Assembly (NCBI RefSeq): GCF_002902965.1
Contig: NZ_CP026106.1
Span: forward strand, 2,976,001 to 3,040,000
Length of the DNA stretch: 64,000 bases
Origin: Paraburkholderia hospita
Lineage (GTDB): Bacteria > Pseudomonadota > Gammaproteobacteria > Burkholderiales > Burkholderiaceae
Direction: 5' to 3'
Positions 46,111 through 54,347 of this stretch are shown in pieces (within the stretch, counting starts at the first letter, position 1; each line of letters starts with the position of its first letter). The notes beneath the pieces are model-generated. The model had not been told where the DNA came from, made no database searches, and saw only the letters and a program-made list of their open reading frames with translations. Made by a program: the position numbers and the translations under genes.

Positions 46111-46748
46111 TGCTGGGCAGCGGCGATGCCACAGCGCCGCGCGAAATCGACCAGATCGACGAGCGTTGCGACGCCCACCTTGGTCATCAACCGCGTCTTG
46201 TGACTGCTGACCGTCTTGTTGCTGATGAAGAGCGCGTCGCCGATCGTCTTGTTGGACATGCCTTTGGCGAGCATCTGCAGGATCACCAGTTCCTTGTCGG
46301 AAAGCAACTCGAGCTTGCGCTCTTCGACGACGCCCCGCCCAGCCGCGCCGACGCTCGCGGAAGGCGCGACGGGAAACACGCTGTAGCCCGACATGACGGC
46401 TTCGACACTGCGCATGATCTCCTTCACGTCCTGCGACTTGCTGACGAAGCCTTGCGCACCCGCGCGCATGGCGCGGGACACGAAGGTGGACGCATCGTGG
46501 CTCGACAGGATCAGTACGCGCATGGACGGATGCGCGGTTTTCAGGCGTGCGAGCACATCGAGGCCATTTATGCGCGGAATATCCAGATCGAGAATGGTAA
46601 GGGCGGGCGCGAATTGACGCGCCATTTCCATTGCGGACTGGCCGTTGTCTGCTTCAAATACTTCCTGCGTGCCGAGCAATTGCAACAGATGAGTCTTGAT
46701 AACCAGCCGAAACGCCGGGTGATCGTCCACTATTAATATAGAAGCCAA
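46107..46748 (-). CDS. LuxR/NarL-family response regulator
   Basis: A 213-residue regulator. The receiver has Asp8/Asp9 (VDDHPAFR), phospho-acceptor Asp54 (ILDLDIPRING) and Lys104 (FVSKSQD). An Ala/Gly-rich linker follows, then a LuxR helix-turn-helix (about 148-206) with LSDKELVILQMLAKGMSNKTIGDAL. It is the third such regulator within 5 kb and closest in layout to BvgA-type proteins. Its upstream region is AT-rich and faces the TetR operon. Confidence 0.92.
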   Translation of the reverse strand: MASILIVDDHPAFRLVIKTHLLQLLGTQEVFEADNGQSAMEMARQFAPALTILDLDIPRINGLDVLARLKTAHPSMRVLILSSHDASTFVSRAMRAGAQGFVSKSQDVKEIMRSVEAVMSGYSVFPVAPSASVGAAGRGVVEERKLELLSDKELVILQMLAKGMSNKTIGDALFISNKTVSSHKTRLMTKVGVATLVDLVDFARRCGIAAAQQ

Positions 46749-47119
46749 CTGCCGTTCTCCAGTTTTTCTTTTGACTCACGTGCTGTCGCGCTGCTCACAC
46801 GGCGTGTTTATCGACTACACGCCTTTATACAGCGATTATTCTAAGTCATTATCGACGTGTTTATTCTGCGGAATATTCTGCATTCCATATCTTTCTTCAC
46901 GTCTTTTTTCCAGTTTATTTGTTATTCAATTTCCAATATTGCTCGCGGCATAAATGGGTATATCAGGCGAGCGAAATTTTACCTGTGCATGGCGAAGCAT
47001 ACGGCGGCGCCACTCGCCTGCCAGGGGTGATGACTTGCGACATCCAGCGCGAGGCAAGTTGCCGCACTCGAGGTAAACCCGCTTGAATTTAACTAACTCG
47101 TCAATTAAGCTTTCGACCC
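46749..47119. other. 371-bp AT-rich divergent spacer before the TetR operon
   Basis: No gene is supported. The part from about 46830 to 46950 is strongly AT-rich compared with the rest of the window and resembles the spacer before the adhesin. It must contain the promoters of the response regulator (minus) and tetR (plus). No clear TetR palindrome was found. Confidence 0.45.
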
Positions 47120-47851
47120 ATGAACACGAAACGTCAACCGGCCAAACCGCGCGGGCGCCGCCCCGCCGTCGAGAATTTCGACGTGCGCGAGCACCTGCTC
47201 GATACCGCCACGCGCCTTTTCTCCGAACGCGGCATCTCGGCCACCACCGTCGCGCAGATCGCCGCCGCCGCGGAAGTCACGTCCGCGCTCGTGCACTACT
47301 ACTTCACGAATCGCGAGACGCTGCTCGACGCGATCGTCGAAGAGCGGCTCGCGCCGTCCGTCGGTTTTGTCTGGAGCGCCGCCGGAGAGGATTCGAGCGA
47401 CGATCCGTTCGTGATGGTGGCCGAATTCGCCAAGCGTCTGTTCGACGTGACGGGCCGCATGCCGTGGCTGCCGCCGCTCTGGCTGCGCGAGGTCGTCAAC
47501 GAAGGCGGGATGCTGCGCGATCGCATGGTCACGCGCATTCCGTTCGACAACATCAAGCGGTTCGGCGCCCGAATCAAGGAAGCGCAGCAGGCAGGCGCGG
47601 TGAATCCCGAGCTCGATCCGCTGTTGATGTTCAACTCGCTCTTCGCGCTCGTGATGCTGCCGCAAGCCGCCGCAAAGATGTGGCAAAGCATTCGCGGCTT
47701 TCCGGCTATCGAGCGCGAGACGCTGCAGCGGCACGTCACGGCCCTGCTGCTCGGCGGCATGAATCCGCCCGCGGAGCGCGCCACGCGCAAGCCGGCTGCG
47801 AAAAAGACGGACACCGCGACACGCCGCCCATCCACGAGGTCCAGCTCATGA
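47120..47851 (+). CDS. TetR-family regulator of the adjacent efflux operon
   Basis: A 243-residue repressor-type protein. The N-terminal helix-turn-helix (about residues 24-70) has LFSERGISATTVAQIAAAAEVTSALVHYYFTNRETLLDAI. The C-terminal ligand domain is helical, and the Arg/Lys/Thr-rich tail (220-243) is probably disordered. It overlaps the next gene by 4 bp and is the first gene of the efflux operon, so it probably represses its own operon until an exported compound binds. It resembles the regulator position of the ybhGFSR (CecR) system. Confidence 0.9.
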   Translation: MNTKRQPAKPRGRRPAVENFDVREHLLDTATRLFSERGISATTVAQIAAAAEVTSALVHYYFTNRETLLDAIVEERLAPSVGFVWSAAGEDSSDDPFVMVAEFAKRLFDVTGRMPWLPPLWLREVVNEGGMLRDRMVTRIPFDNIKRFGARIKEAQQAGAVNPELDPLLMFNSLFALVMLPQAAAKMWQSIRGFPAIERETLQRHVTALLLGGMNPPAERATRKPAAKKTDTATRRPSTRSSS

Positions 47852-48822
47852 AGCATTCACGTTCATCCGCGCGCGTCGTACGGGTTGTTGCCGCGCTCAT
47901 TGCATGCGGCGTGCTCGGCGCGTGCTCGCATCGCGCCGACAATACGTGGCAAGGCTACGTCGAAGGCGAATTCGTGTATCTCGGCTCGTCGCAATCGGGC
48001 AAGCTGACGCAACTCGACGTCGCGCGCGGCGATCAGCTCACTGCGAATACCCCCGTTTTCGCGCTCGAATCCGTCGATGAAACGGCCGCGCTGCAACAGG
48101 CGCAACAACAGCTCGCCGCCGCCCGCGCGCAACTGGCGGACATCCAGACGGGCAAGCGCCCGCCGGAAATCGACGTGACAAAGGCGCAGCTCGCGCAGGC
48201 CGTGGCGAACGCGCGCAAGGCCGCTCTGCAATTGACGCGCGATGAAGCGCAGTATCGCGCCGGCGGCATTCCGAAGGGACAACTCGACGATACACGCGCC
48301 GCCGCCGACGCTGCCAATGCGCAGGTGCGCGAGTTGACGCGCGAAGTCCAGGTCGCGCGGTTGCCGGGCCGCTCGCAGCAGTTGCTCGCGCAGAGCGCGC
48401 AGGTCGAAGCGGCGCAGGCAGCCGTCGCGCAGGCGCAATGGAAGCTCGACCAGAAGCGCGTGAACGCGCCCGCCAGGGGCCGCGTCTACGACACGCTATA
48501 CCGCGTCGGCGAATGGGTGCAGGCGGGCAACCCCGTCGTGCAGATGCTGCCGCCGCAAAACGTGAAAGTGCGCTTCTTCGTACCCGAAACCGTGGTCGGC
48601 TCGCTCGCGCCGGGCCGCGCGCTGACGGTGCATTGCGACGGCTGCGCGTCGGATATCGACGCGAAGATCACTTACGTGTCGAATTCGGCGGAATACACGC
48701 CGCCCGTCATCTATAGCAACGAGAGCCGCGCGAAGCTCGTTTTCATGGTCGAAGCGCACCCTTCCGTCGACGACGCGCCGCGCCTGCACCCGGGCCAACC
48801 TGTTTCGGTGACGCTGCGATGA
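47848..48822 (+). CDS. HlyD/YbhG-type periplasmic adaptor lipoprotein
   Basis: A 324-residue membrane-fusion protein linking the inner-membrane ABC transporter to an outer-membrane channel. The signal peptide ends in the lipobox LGA-Cys (residue about 25). It has a biotinyl-lipoyl-like half (YVEGEFVYLGSSQSGKLTQLDVARGDQL), a long Ala/Gln-rich coiled coil (about 75-190) and the return strand VNAPARGRVYDTLYRVGEWV. A longer in-frame start is ignored, since the ATG at 47848 gives the signal peptide and an ATGA overlap with tetR. Confidence 0.9.
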   Translation: MKHSRSSARVVRVVAALIACGVLGACSHRADNTWQGYVEGEFVYLGSSQSGKLTQLDVARGDQLTANTPVFALESVDETAALQQAQQQLAAARAQLADIQTGKRPPEIDVTKAQLAQAVANARKAALQLTRDEAQYRAGGIPKGQLDDTRAAADAANAQVRELTREVQVARLPGRSQQLLAQSAQVEAAQAAVAQAQWKLDQKRVNAPARGRVYDTLYRVGEWVQAGNPVVQMLPPQNVKVRFFVPETVVGSLAPGRALTVHCDGCASDIDAKITYVSNSAEYTPPVIYSNESRAKLVFMVEAHPSVDDAPRLHPGQPVSVTLR

Positions 48823-49784
48823 GCACGCAGAACGGGGCGCAAGGTTCGCCGAAAGATTCGCTCGCCATCGACGTGCACAACCTCAACAAGCACTTCGGCG
48901 ACAAGCACGTCGTCAACGATGTCTCGCTGCAGGTCGCGCATGGCGAGATCTTCGGCTTTCTCGGCCCGAACGGCAGCGGCAAGACGACGTCGATCCGCCT
49001 GATGTGCGGCCTGCTCACGCCGGATTCCGGCAGCGGCACCTGCCTCGGCTACGACATCGTGCGCGACAGCGCGCAGATCAAGCGCAACGTCGGCTACATG
49101 ACGCAGCGCTTCTCGTACTGGGAAGACATGACGATCCGCGAGAATCTCGATTTCGTCGCGCGTATCTATCAGATGCGCGACCGCAAAGAGAAGGTGGATC
49201 GCGCGCTCGAAACGCTCGGCTTGCAGACGCGCGCGGACCAGTTGACGGGCGCGCTGTCGGGCGGCTGGAAGCAGCGGCTCGCGCTCGCCGCGTGCATGTT
49301 GCACGAGCCGAAGCTGCTGCTGCTCGACGAACCGACTGCGGGCGTCGACCCCACTGCGCGCCGCGACTTCTGGGAAGAACTGCACCGGCTCGCCGCGCAA
49401 GGCATTTCGGTGCTGGTCAGCACGCACTATATGGACGAAGCGGAGCGCTGCCACAAGCTCGCGTATATCGCATACGGCAAGCTGCTCGCGCAAGGCACCG
49501 CGCAGCAGGTGATCGATTCGCAGGCGCTCGCCACGTGGGCGATTCACGGCGAGCGTCTGACGCAGCTGTCCGAACAGTTGCGCAAGACGCCTGGCGTCGA
49601 TCAGACCGTCGTATTCGGCTCCGCGCTGCACGCGAGCGGCCACGACCACGACGCGCTCGAAAAGGCGATCAGACAGGTGACGTCGGGCCTGCCCGTGCGG
49701 ATCGAGCCGATCGAAACCGGCCTCGAAGACGTCTTCATCTACATGATGAGCCGCTCGGCCGACAACTACGGAAAGCCATCGTGA
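48819..49784 (+). CDS. ABC transporter ATP-binding protein (drug export)
   Basis: A 321-residue ATPase of the ABC-2 export type. Walker A is GPNGSGKTT (about residue 50), the signature is LSGGWKQRLALA, Walker B is KLLLLDEPTAG and the H-loop is VLVSTHYMDEAERC. The C-terminal extension (about 230-321) resembles the CcmA/YbhF type. Unlike YbhF it holds one nucleotide-binding domain, so it must act as a dimer. It overlaps its neighbours by 4 bp on both sides. Confidence 0.94.
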   Translation: MSTQNGAQGSPKDSLAIDVHNLNKHFGDKHVVNDVSLQVAHGEIFGFLGPNGSGKTTSIRLMCGLLTPDSGSGTCLGYDIVRDSAQIKRNVGYMTQRFSYWEDMTIRENLDFVARIYQMRDRKEKVDRALETLGLQTRADQLTGALSGGWKQRLALAACMLHEPKLLLLDEPTAGVDPTARRDFWEELHRLAAQGISVLVSTHYMDEAERCHKLAYIAYGKLLAQGTAQQVIDSQALATWAIHGERLTQLSEQLRKTPGVDQTVVFGSALHASGHDHDALEKAIRQVTSGLPVRIEPIETGLEDVFIYMMSRSADNYGKPS

Positions 49785-50917
49785 ACCGTCTATTTTCCGT
49801 GACGCGCTGGTGGGGCATCGTCCTCAAGGAGTTCGTCCAGTTGCGGCGCGACCGCATCACGTTCGGCATGATCGTCGGCTTGCCGATTCTTCAGCTCGCG
49901 CTGTTCGGTTTCGCGATCAACACCGACCCGAAGCATCTGCGCACGGCCGTCGTCATCAGCGAGCAGAGCCAGTTCTCGCGCAGCTTCGTCGCGGCGATGA
50001 AGAACTCGGACTATTTCCATATCGTCGACACGCTGCCCGACGACGCCGCGGCACGCGAGGCGCTGGCGCGCGGCGACGTGACCTTCGTCGTGTCGATTCC
50101 CGTCGATTTTTCGCGGCGGCTCTTGCGCGGCGAACGGCCCGCACTGCTCGTCGAAGCCGACGCCACCGATCCGACCGCGACGCAAGCGCCGCTCGCCGCG
50201 CTGCCCGGCCTCGTGCAATCGGTCGCGGACAAGGACATCACCGGGCCGCTTGCGCATCTGAACGGCGCGCCCGCCGCGTTCGACGTGCAGATCCACAAGC
50301 TGTACAACCCCGAGGGCATCACGCAATACAACGTCGTGCCGGGCCTGATGGGCACGATCCTCACGCTGACGATGGTCATGATGACGGGCCTCGCGATGAC
50401 CCGCGAACGCGAGCGCGGCACGATGGAAAACCTGCTTGCGACACCCGTGCTGCCGATCGAGGTGATCGCGGGCAAGCTGGTACCGTACATCGCAATCGGG
50501 CTCGTGCAAGCGTCGATCATTCTGGCGGCGGCGCGCTATGTCTTCGATGTGCCGTTCGTCGGCAGTCTGATCGCACTGTATGTCGCCGCGCTGCTGTTCA
50601 TCGCGGCGAACCTGACGGTCGGCATTACGTTGTCGTCGATTGCGCAGAACCAGTTGCAGGCGATGCAGCTCACCATCTTCTACTTTTTGCCGAGCCTGCT
50701 GCTGTCGGGCTTCATGTTTCCGTTCGCCGGTATGCCCGTGTGGGCGCAATGGATCGGCAATCTGCTGCCGCTCACGTACTTCAACCGGCTCGTACGCGGC
50801 ATTCTGCTCAAGGGCAATGGCTGGGTCGAACTGTGGCCATCAGTGTGGCCCGTCGCGATCTTCACAGCCGTCGTGTTGACCATTGCCGTGCGCTTCTATC
50901 GGCGCACGCTGGATTAG
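49781..50917 (+). CDS. ABC-2 type export permease, YbhS/YbhR-like
   Basis: A 378-residue inner-membrane permease. One N-terminal membrane helix follows a short amphipathic head (RWWGIVLKEFVQLRRDRITFGM). A large periplasmic domain follows (about 55-180) and five helices lie in the C-terminal half, with the conserved RERERGTMENLLATPV cytoplasmic motif. The GTG at 49781 overlaps the ATPase stop (GTGA), which decides the start. Only one permease gene is present, so it probably works as a homodimer. Confidence 0.92.
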   Translation: MNRLFSVTRWWGIVLKEFVQLRRDRITFGMIVGLPILQLALFGFAINTDPKHLRTAVVISEQSQFSRSFVAAMKNSDYFHIVDTLPDDAAAREALARGDVTFVVSIPVDFSRRLLRGERPALLVEADATDPTATQAPLAALPGLVQSVADKDITGPLAHLNGAPAAFDVQIHKLYNPEGITQYNVVPGLMGTILTLTMVMMTGLAMTRERERGTMENLLATPVLPIEVIAGKLVPYIAIGLVQASIILAAARYVFDVPFVGSLIALYVAALLFIAANLTVGITLSSIAQNQLQAMQLTIFYFLPSLLLSGFMFPFAGMPVWAQWIGNLLPLTYFNRLVRGILLKGNGWVELWPSVWPVAIFTAVVLTIAVRFYRRTLD

Positions 50918-50928
50918 GAGGCTCGACG

Positions 50929-52380
50929 ATGAAACACTACGTGCTGTTGTCCGCGCTCGCGCTGTGCGGCTGCGCGGTCGGCCCCGACTTCCACGCGCCC
51001 GCCGCGCCTGATGCGCCGTCCTACACGCGTGAAGCGCTGCCTGCCGCGACGCAAGCGGCAGGTGTCACGCAAACGCTCGTCGTCGCGAACAACGCGCTGC
51101 CCGCATGGTGGATGCAGTTTCACTCCGACGCGCTGAACCGTCTCGTCGACACGGCGCTGCAACGCAGCCCGACACTCGACGAAGCCCGCGCGAAACTCGT
51201 CGAAGCGCGCGAGAACTATATCGCGCAAGCAGGCGCGACCGACTTCCCCGCAGTCGATGCAACGCTGTCCGGCACGCGGCAAAAGGTCAATCCCGCTGCG
51301 TTCGGCATTCCGATCGTGCCGAACCCCGGGCCGTTCACGCTGTTCAATGCGTCGGTAAGCGTGTCGTATGCGCTCGATATATTCGGCGGCAACCGGCGTG
51401 CGCTCGAAGCACTGCTCGCACAAGTCGATTACCAGACGTATGAGCTGGATGCCGCGCGCCTGTCGCTGGCGGGCAATGTCGTGTCGACGGCGATCCGTCG
51501 CGCGTCGCTGCAACAGCAGCTCGCGCTGACGCAGCAACTTTCGGATGCACAGGCGCATCAGTTGACGATTGTCGAAGGACGTTACGCGGCGGGCGGCGTC
51601 GCGCAACTCGATGTGCGAACACAGCGCACGCTGCTCGCGCAGACGCGCGCGCAGATTCCGCCGCTGACGACGCAACTCGCGCAAGCCGATCATCAGCTGG
51701 CAATCCTGCTCGGCGTCGCGCCGTCGCAAGCCGATTTCAACGACATCACGCTCGATGCGCTGCATCTGCCCGACACCGTGCCCGTCACGCTGCCGTCGAT
51801 ACTCGCGCGCGAACGGCCCGACATCCGCGCATCGGAAGCGCTGTTGCATCAGGCGAGCGCGAATGTCGGCGTCGCGACGGCGAACCTGTATCCGCAGTTT
51901 GTGGTGTCGGCGGGGATCGGCTCGGAGCGCACGCGCGTCGAAGATGTCGTCAACAGCTTGAACGTGTGGAACCTCGGCCTGAATCTGACGCAGCCGATCT
52001 TTCACGGCGGCGAACTGCGCGCGAAGAAGCGCGCCGCGCAGGCTGCTTATGATGCGGCGTTTGCGTCGTATCGGCAGACGGTCTTACAGGCGCTGCAGCA
52101 GGTCGCCGATACGCTGCACGCGTTGAACGACGACGCGCGCGAATTGCAGGCGCGCGATGACGCGGCGTCGGAAGCGCAGGCAAGTGTGACGATCGCGCAG
52201 GCGCAGTATGCGGCGGGCGGCGTCAGCCAGTTCAGCTTGATCGATACGCAGCGCCAGGCGTTGCAGACTGCGCTCGACAGGACGCGCGCACAGGCCGATC
52301 GTCTCGCGGATACGGCGGCGCTGTTTCAGGCGCTGGGTGGGATGACGCCGGCGGCGTCGGCCGAAACGGCGAAGCGATAG
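50929..52380 (+). CDS. NodT/OprM-type outer-membrane efflux lipoprotein
   Basis: A 483-residue TolC-like channel with a lipoprotein signal peptide (ALALCG-Cys, near residue 15). It has the NodT-family opening CAVGPDFHAPAAP and two outer-membrane-factor repeats, each with long helices (ALLAQVDYQTYELDAARLSLAGNVVSTAI and a similar later stretch). A GGAG ribosome-binding site lies 9 bp upstream. With the three preceding genes it completes a tripartite exporter crossing both membranes. A terminator follows. Confidence 0.93.
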   Translation: MKHYVLLSALALCGCAVGPDFHAPAAPDAPSYTREALPAATQAAGVTQTLVVANNALPAWWMQFHSDALNRLVDTALQRSPTLDEARAKLVEARENYIAQAGATDFPAVDATLSGTRQKVNPAAFGIPIVPNPGPFTLFNASVSVSYALDIFGGNRRALEALLAQVDYQTYELDAARLSLAGNVVSTAIRRASLQQQLALTQQLSDAQAHQLTIVEGRYAAGGVAQLDVRTQRTLLAQTRAQIPPLTTQLAQADHQLAILLGVAPSQADFNDITLDALHLPDTVPVTLPSILARERPDIRASEALLHQASANVGVATANLYPQFVVSAGIGSERTRVEDVVNSLNVWNLGLNLTQPIFHGGELRAKKRAAQAAYDAAFASYRQTVLQALQQVADTLHALNDDARELQARDDAASEAQASVTIAQAQYAAGGVSQFSLIDTQRQALQTALDRTRAQADRLADTAALFQALGGMTPAASAETAKR

Positions 52381-52391
52381 GCGCGGAAACG

Positions 52392-52420
52392 ACAAACCCG
52401 GCCGAAGCCGGGTTTGTTCT
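52392..52420. terminator. terminator shared by the efflux operon and the GlsB-like gene
   Basis: ACAAACCCGGC (52392-52402), loop CGAA, GCCGGGTTTGT (52407-52417), then TCTTTG. This 11-bp perfect stem between convergent genes can work in both directions. Confidence 0.8.
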
Positions 52421-52438
52421 TTGCGCGTCGAATGCAGG

Positions 52439-52690
52439 TCAGCCGCGCCGGAAAAGTCGGATGACGAACAGCAGGATCACAGCGCCGATGAACGCCGTGA
52501 TCGTCGAACCGATCCATCCGCTGCCACGCGAGATATGCAGCGCGCCCGACAGCCACCCGCCGATAAACGCACCCACAATGCCGACGACGATATCGAGAAG
52601 GACGCCATAGCCGCTGCCCGACACCAGCACGCTAGCAAGCCAGCCCGCGATACAGCCGATGATCAGCCAGGCAATGATTCCGTGTTCCAT
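52439..52690 (-). CDS. GlsB/YeaQ/YmgE family small membrane protein
   Basis: An 83-residue protein with three hydrophobic segments and the family glycine patterns GWLASVLV, DIVVGIVGAFIGGWL and STITAFIGAVILLFVIRL. Members are often stress-induced; the label transglycosylase-associated comes from homology only and no enzyme activity is implied. It is monocistronic and convergent with the efflux operon. Confidence 0.9.
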   Translation of the reverse strand: MEHGIIAWLIIGCIAGWLASVLVSGSGYGVLLDIVVGIVGAFIGGWLSGALHISRGSGWIGSTITAFIGAVILLFVIRLFRRG

Positions 52691-52793
52691 AGTTTTCTCA
52701 GGTTTCCACTGTAGGTGATAAGAGCCGTAGTTTTAACGCAGTGCTCGGCCTGAGTTGTCAACGTTTGTCACAGCTTAGAGCAGTCGTTGAGTG

Positions 52794-53327
52794 CTACGCG
52801 TCGGCTTGCTCACCATCCAGATACAGCACCATGTTCTCTTCATCGAAGTAACGCCCATTCACGCACATCGCGCGGCGCTCGATGCCATAGCCCGTAAAGC
52901 CGCTCGTCGCATAGAGTTGCCGCGCGCGATGGTTTTCGGTATTGACGCGAAGATGAATCTGCCGCAGTTGCATATTCCGCGCATGCGTCAACGCGGCCCC
53001 AAGCAACTCGCGAGCGACGCCCACGTTCCGATACAGAGGATCAACGAACACGCCCCACAGCATGCCCTTGTGCCGCAACTGCGCGTAAGGCTCCTGCCTG
53101 AGCCCGGCGATTCCGATCAGCATGTGCTGATCAAATACGCCGAACACGATCTGTTTCGGTGTCTGCCGTATTTGCGTAGCGATGGCGTCGAGCGGGCGCG
53201 CGCGCTCTTCGTCGAGAGTCGGCCAGTTTGCAGATGGGGAATCGTCGATGGCCTTGAGCCGCAGTTCCGTGAACGCAGCGGCGTCGTTTTCGTTCAAAGG
53301 CCGAAGTGTCAGAGCCTCGCAAAGCAT
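52794..53327 (-). CDS. GNAT-family N-acetyltransferase
   Basis: A 177-residue acetyltransferase with the GNAT fold. Motif A is LWGVFVDPLYRNVGVARELLGAAL (residues about 90-113), with the R/Q-x-x-G-x-G/A acetyl-CoA loop as RNVGVA. Motif B is LRVNTENHRARQLYATSGFTGYG. The substrate cannot be predicted. It stands alone with 100 bp or more on either side. Confidence 0.88.
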   Translation of the reverse strand: MLCEALTLRPLNENDAAAFTELRLKAIDDSPSANWPTLDEERARPLDAIATQIRQTPKQIVFGVFDQHMLIGIAGLRQEPYAQLRHKGMLWGVFVDPLYRNVGVARELLGAALTHARNMQLRQIHLRVNTENHRARQLYATSGFTGYGIERRAMCVNGRYFDEENMVLYLDGEQADA

Positions 53328-53496
53328 TGCTTCATGTTTCCAGAAAGTATCCGAATAGCGAGCTATACAGGAACTTTCAGGTTAACTAATGAAGTTACGA
53401 CAATTTATGACAAGTGCGCGCAAAAAACGTCGTCGCTCGAATGGTCACTGCGCAGATTAAAGCGTGACCGCAATGACATAACGCAAACAAATCCGC

Positions 53497-54336
53497 TCAC
53501 GCCGCCACCGCCCGCGCCGCATTCCTTCCGCGCAACCATTCGAGCGCAAGCAGCAGGCAGGTCGAAAACACGATAAGAATCGTCGCCAGCGCAGCAATGG
53601 TCGGGCTGATGTTCTCGCGGATGCCGGTGAACATCTGCCGCGGCAACGTCGTCTGATCGGCGCCTGCGAGAAACAGCGTAACGACCACTTCATCGAACGA
53701 TGTCGCGAACGCGAACAGCGCGCCTGAAATCACGCCCGGCGCAATCACCGGCAGCGTGATACTGAAAAACGTCTTCACGGGATTCGCGCCGAGCGAAAGG
53801 CTTGCCCGCACGAGGTTGTAGTTGAAGCCCTGCAAGGTGGCCGCCACCGTCGTCACGACGAACGGCACGCCCAGCGACGCATGCGCCATGATCAGGCCGA
53901 TATACGTATTGGCCAGTCCGAGCGGCGCAAAAAACAGATACATGCCGACGCCGACTACGACGACGGGCACGATCATCGGCGAAATCAAGATGGCCATCAA
54001 CAGCGCCTTGCCCTTGAAGTTCGCCTTCGTCAGCCCGATTGCCGCGAGCGTGCCGAGTATCGTTGCCAGCACGGTCGCCGACGGCGCGACGATAAAGCTG
54101 TTCTTCGCGGCCATCCGCCATTCGTCGGAGGCGATCAGGTTCTGATACCAGCGCAGCGACCAACCCGGAATCGGATAGACGAGGAACGTGCTCGACGAAA
54201 ACGACAGCGGCACGATCGCGAGCACGGGCAGGATCAGATACAGCAGCGTCAGCACGGCAAGTCCGCGCAATGTGAAGTACCACACGCGCTCAATCATCGA
54301 CGTATGCGGCGCGAACATTGGTTTGGCAAATTTCAT
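53497..54336 (-). CDS. polyamine-type ABC transporter permease, PotC/PotI-like
   Basis: A 279-residue inner-membrane permease with about six helices. The cytoplasmic EAA-like loop is NLVRASLSLGANPVKTFFSITLPVIAPGV, which contacts the ATPase. The start at 54336 is chosen because GAGGAG lies 8-13 bp upstream. It is the last gene of the four-gene importer, 11 bp after the other permease. Spermidine/putrescine or a related cationic or amino-acid-like ligand is expected from the family; the exact substrate is not determined. Confidence 0.92.
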   Translation of the reverse strand: MKFAKPMFAPHTSMIERVWYFTLRGLAVLTLLYLILPVLAIVPLSFSSSTFLVYPIPGWSLRWYQNLIASDEWRMAAKNSFIVAPSATVLATILGTLAAIGLTKANFKGKALLMAILISPMIVPVVVVGVGMYLFFAPLGLANTYIGLIMAHASLGVPFVVTTVAATLQGFNYNLVRASLSLGANPVKTFFSITLPVIAPGVISGALFAFATSFDEVVVTLFLAGADQTTLPRQMFTGIRENISPTIAALATILIVFSTCLLLALEWLRGRNAARAVAA

Positions 54337-54347
54337 CGCGTCGCTCC

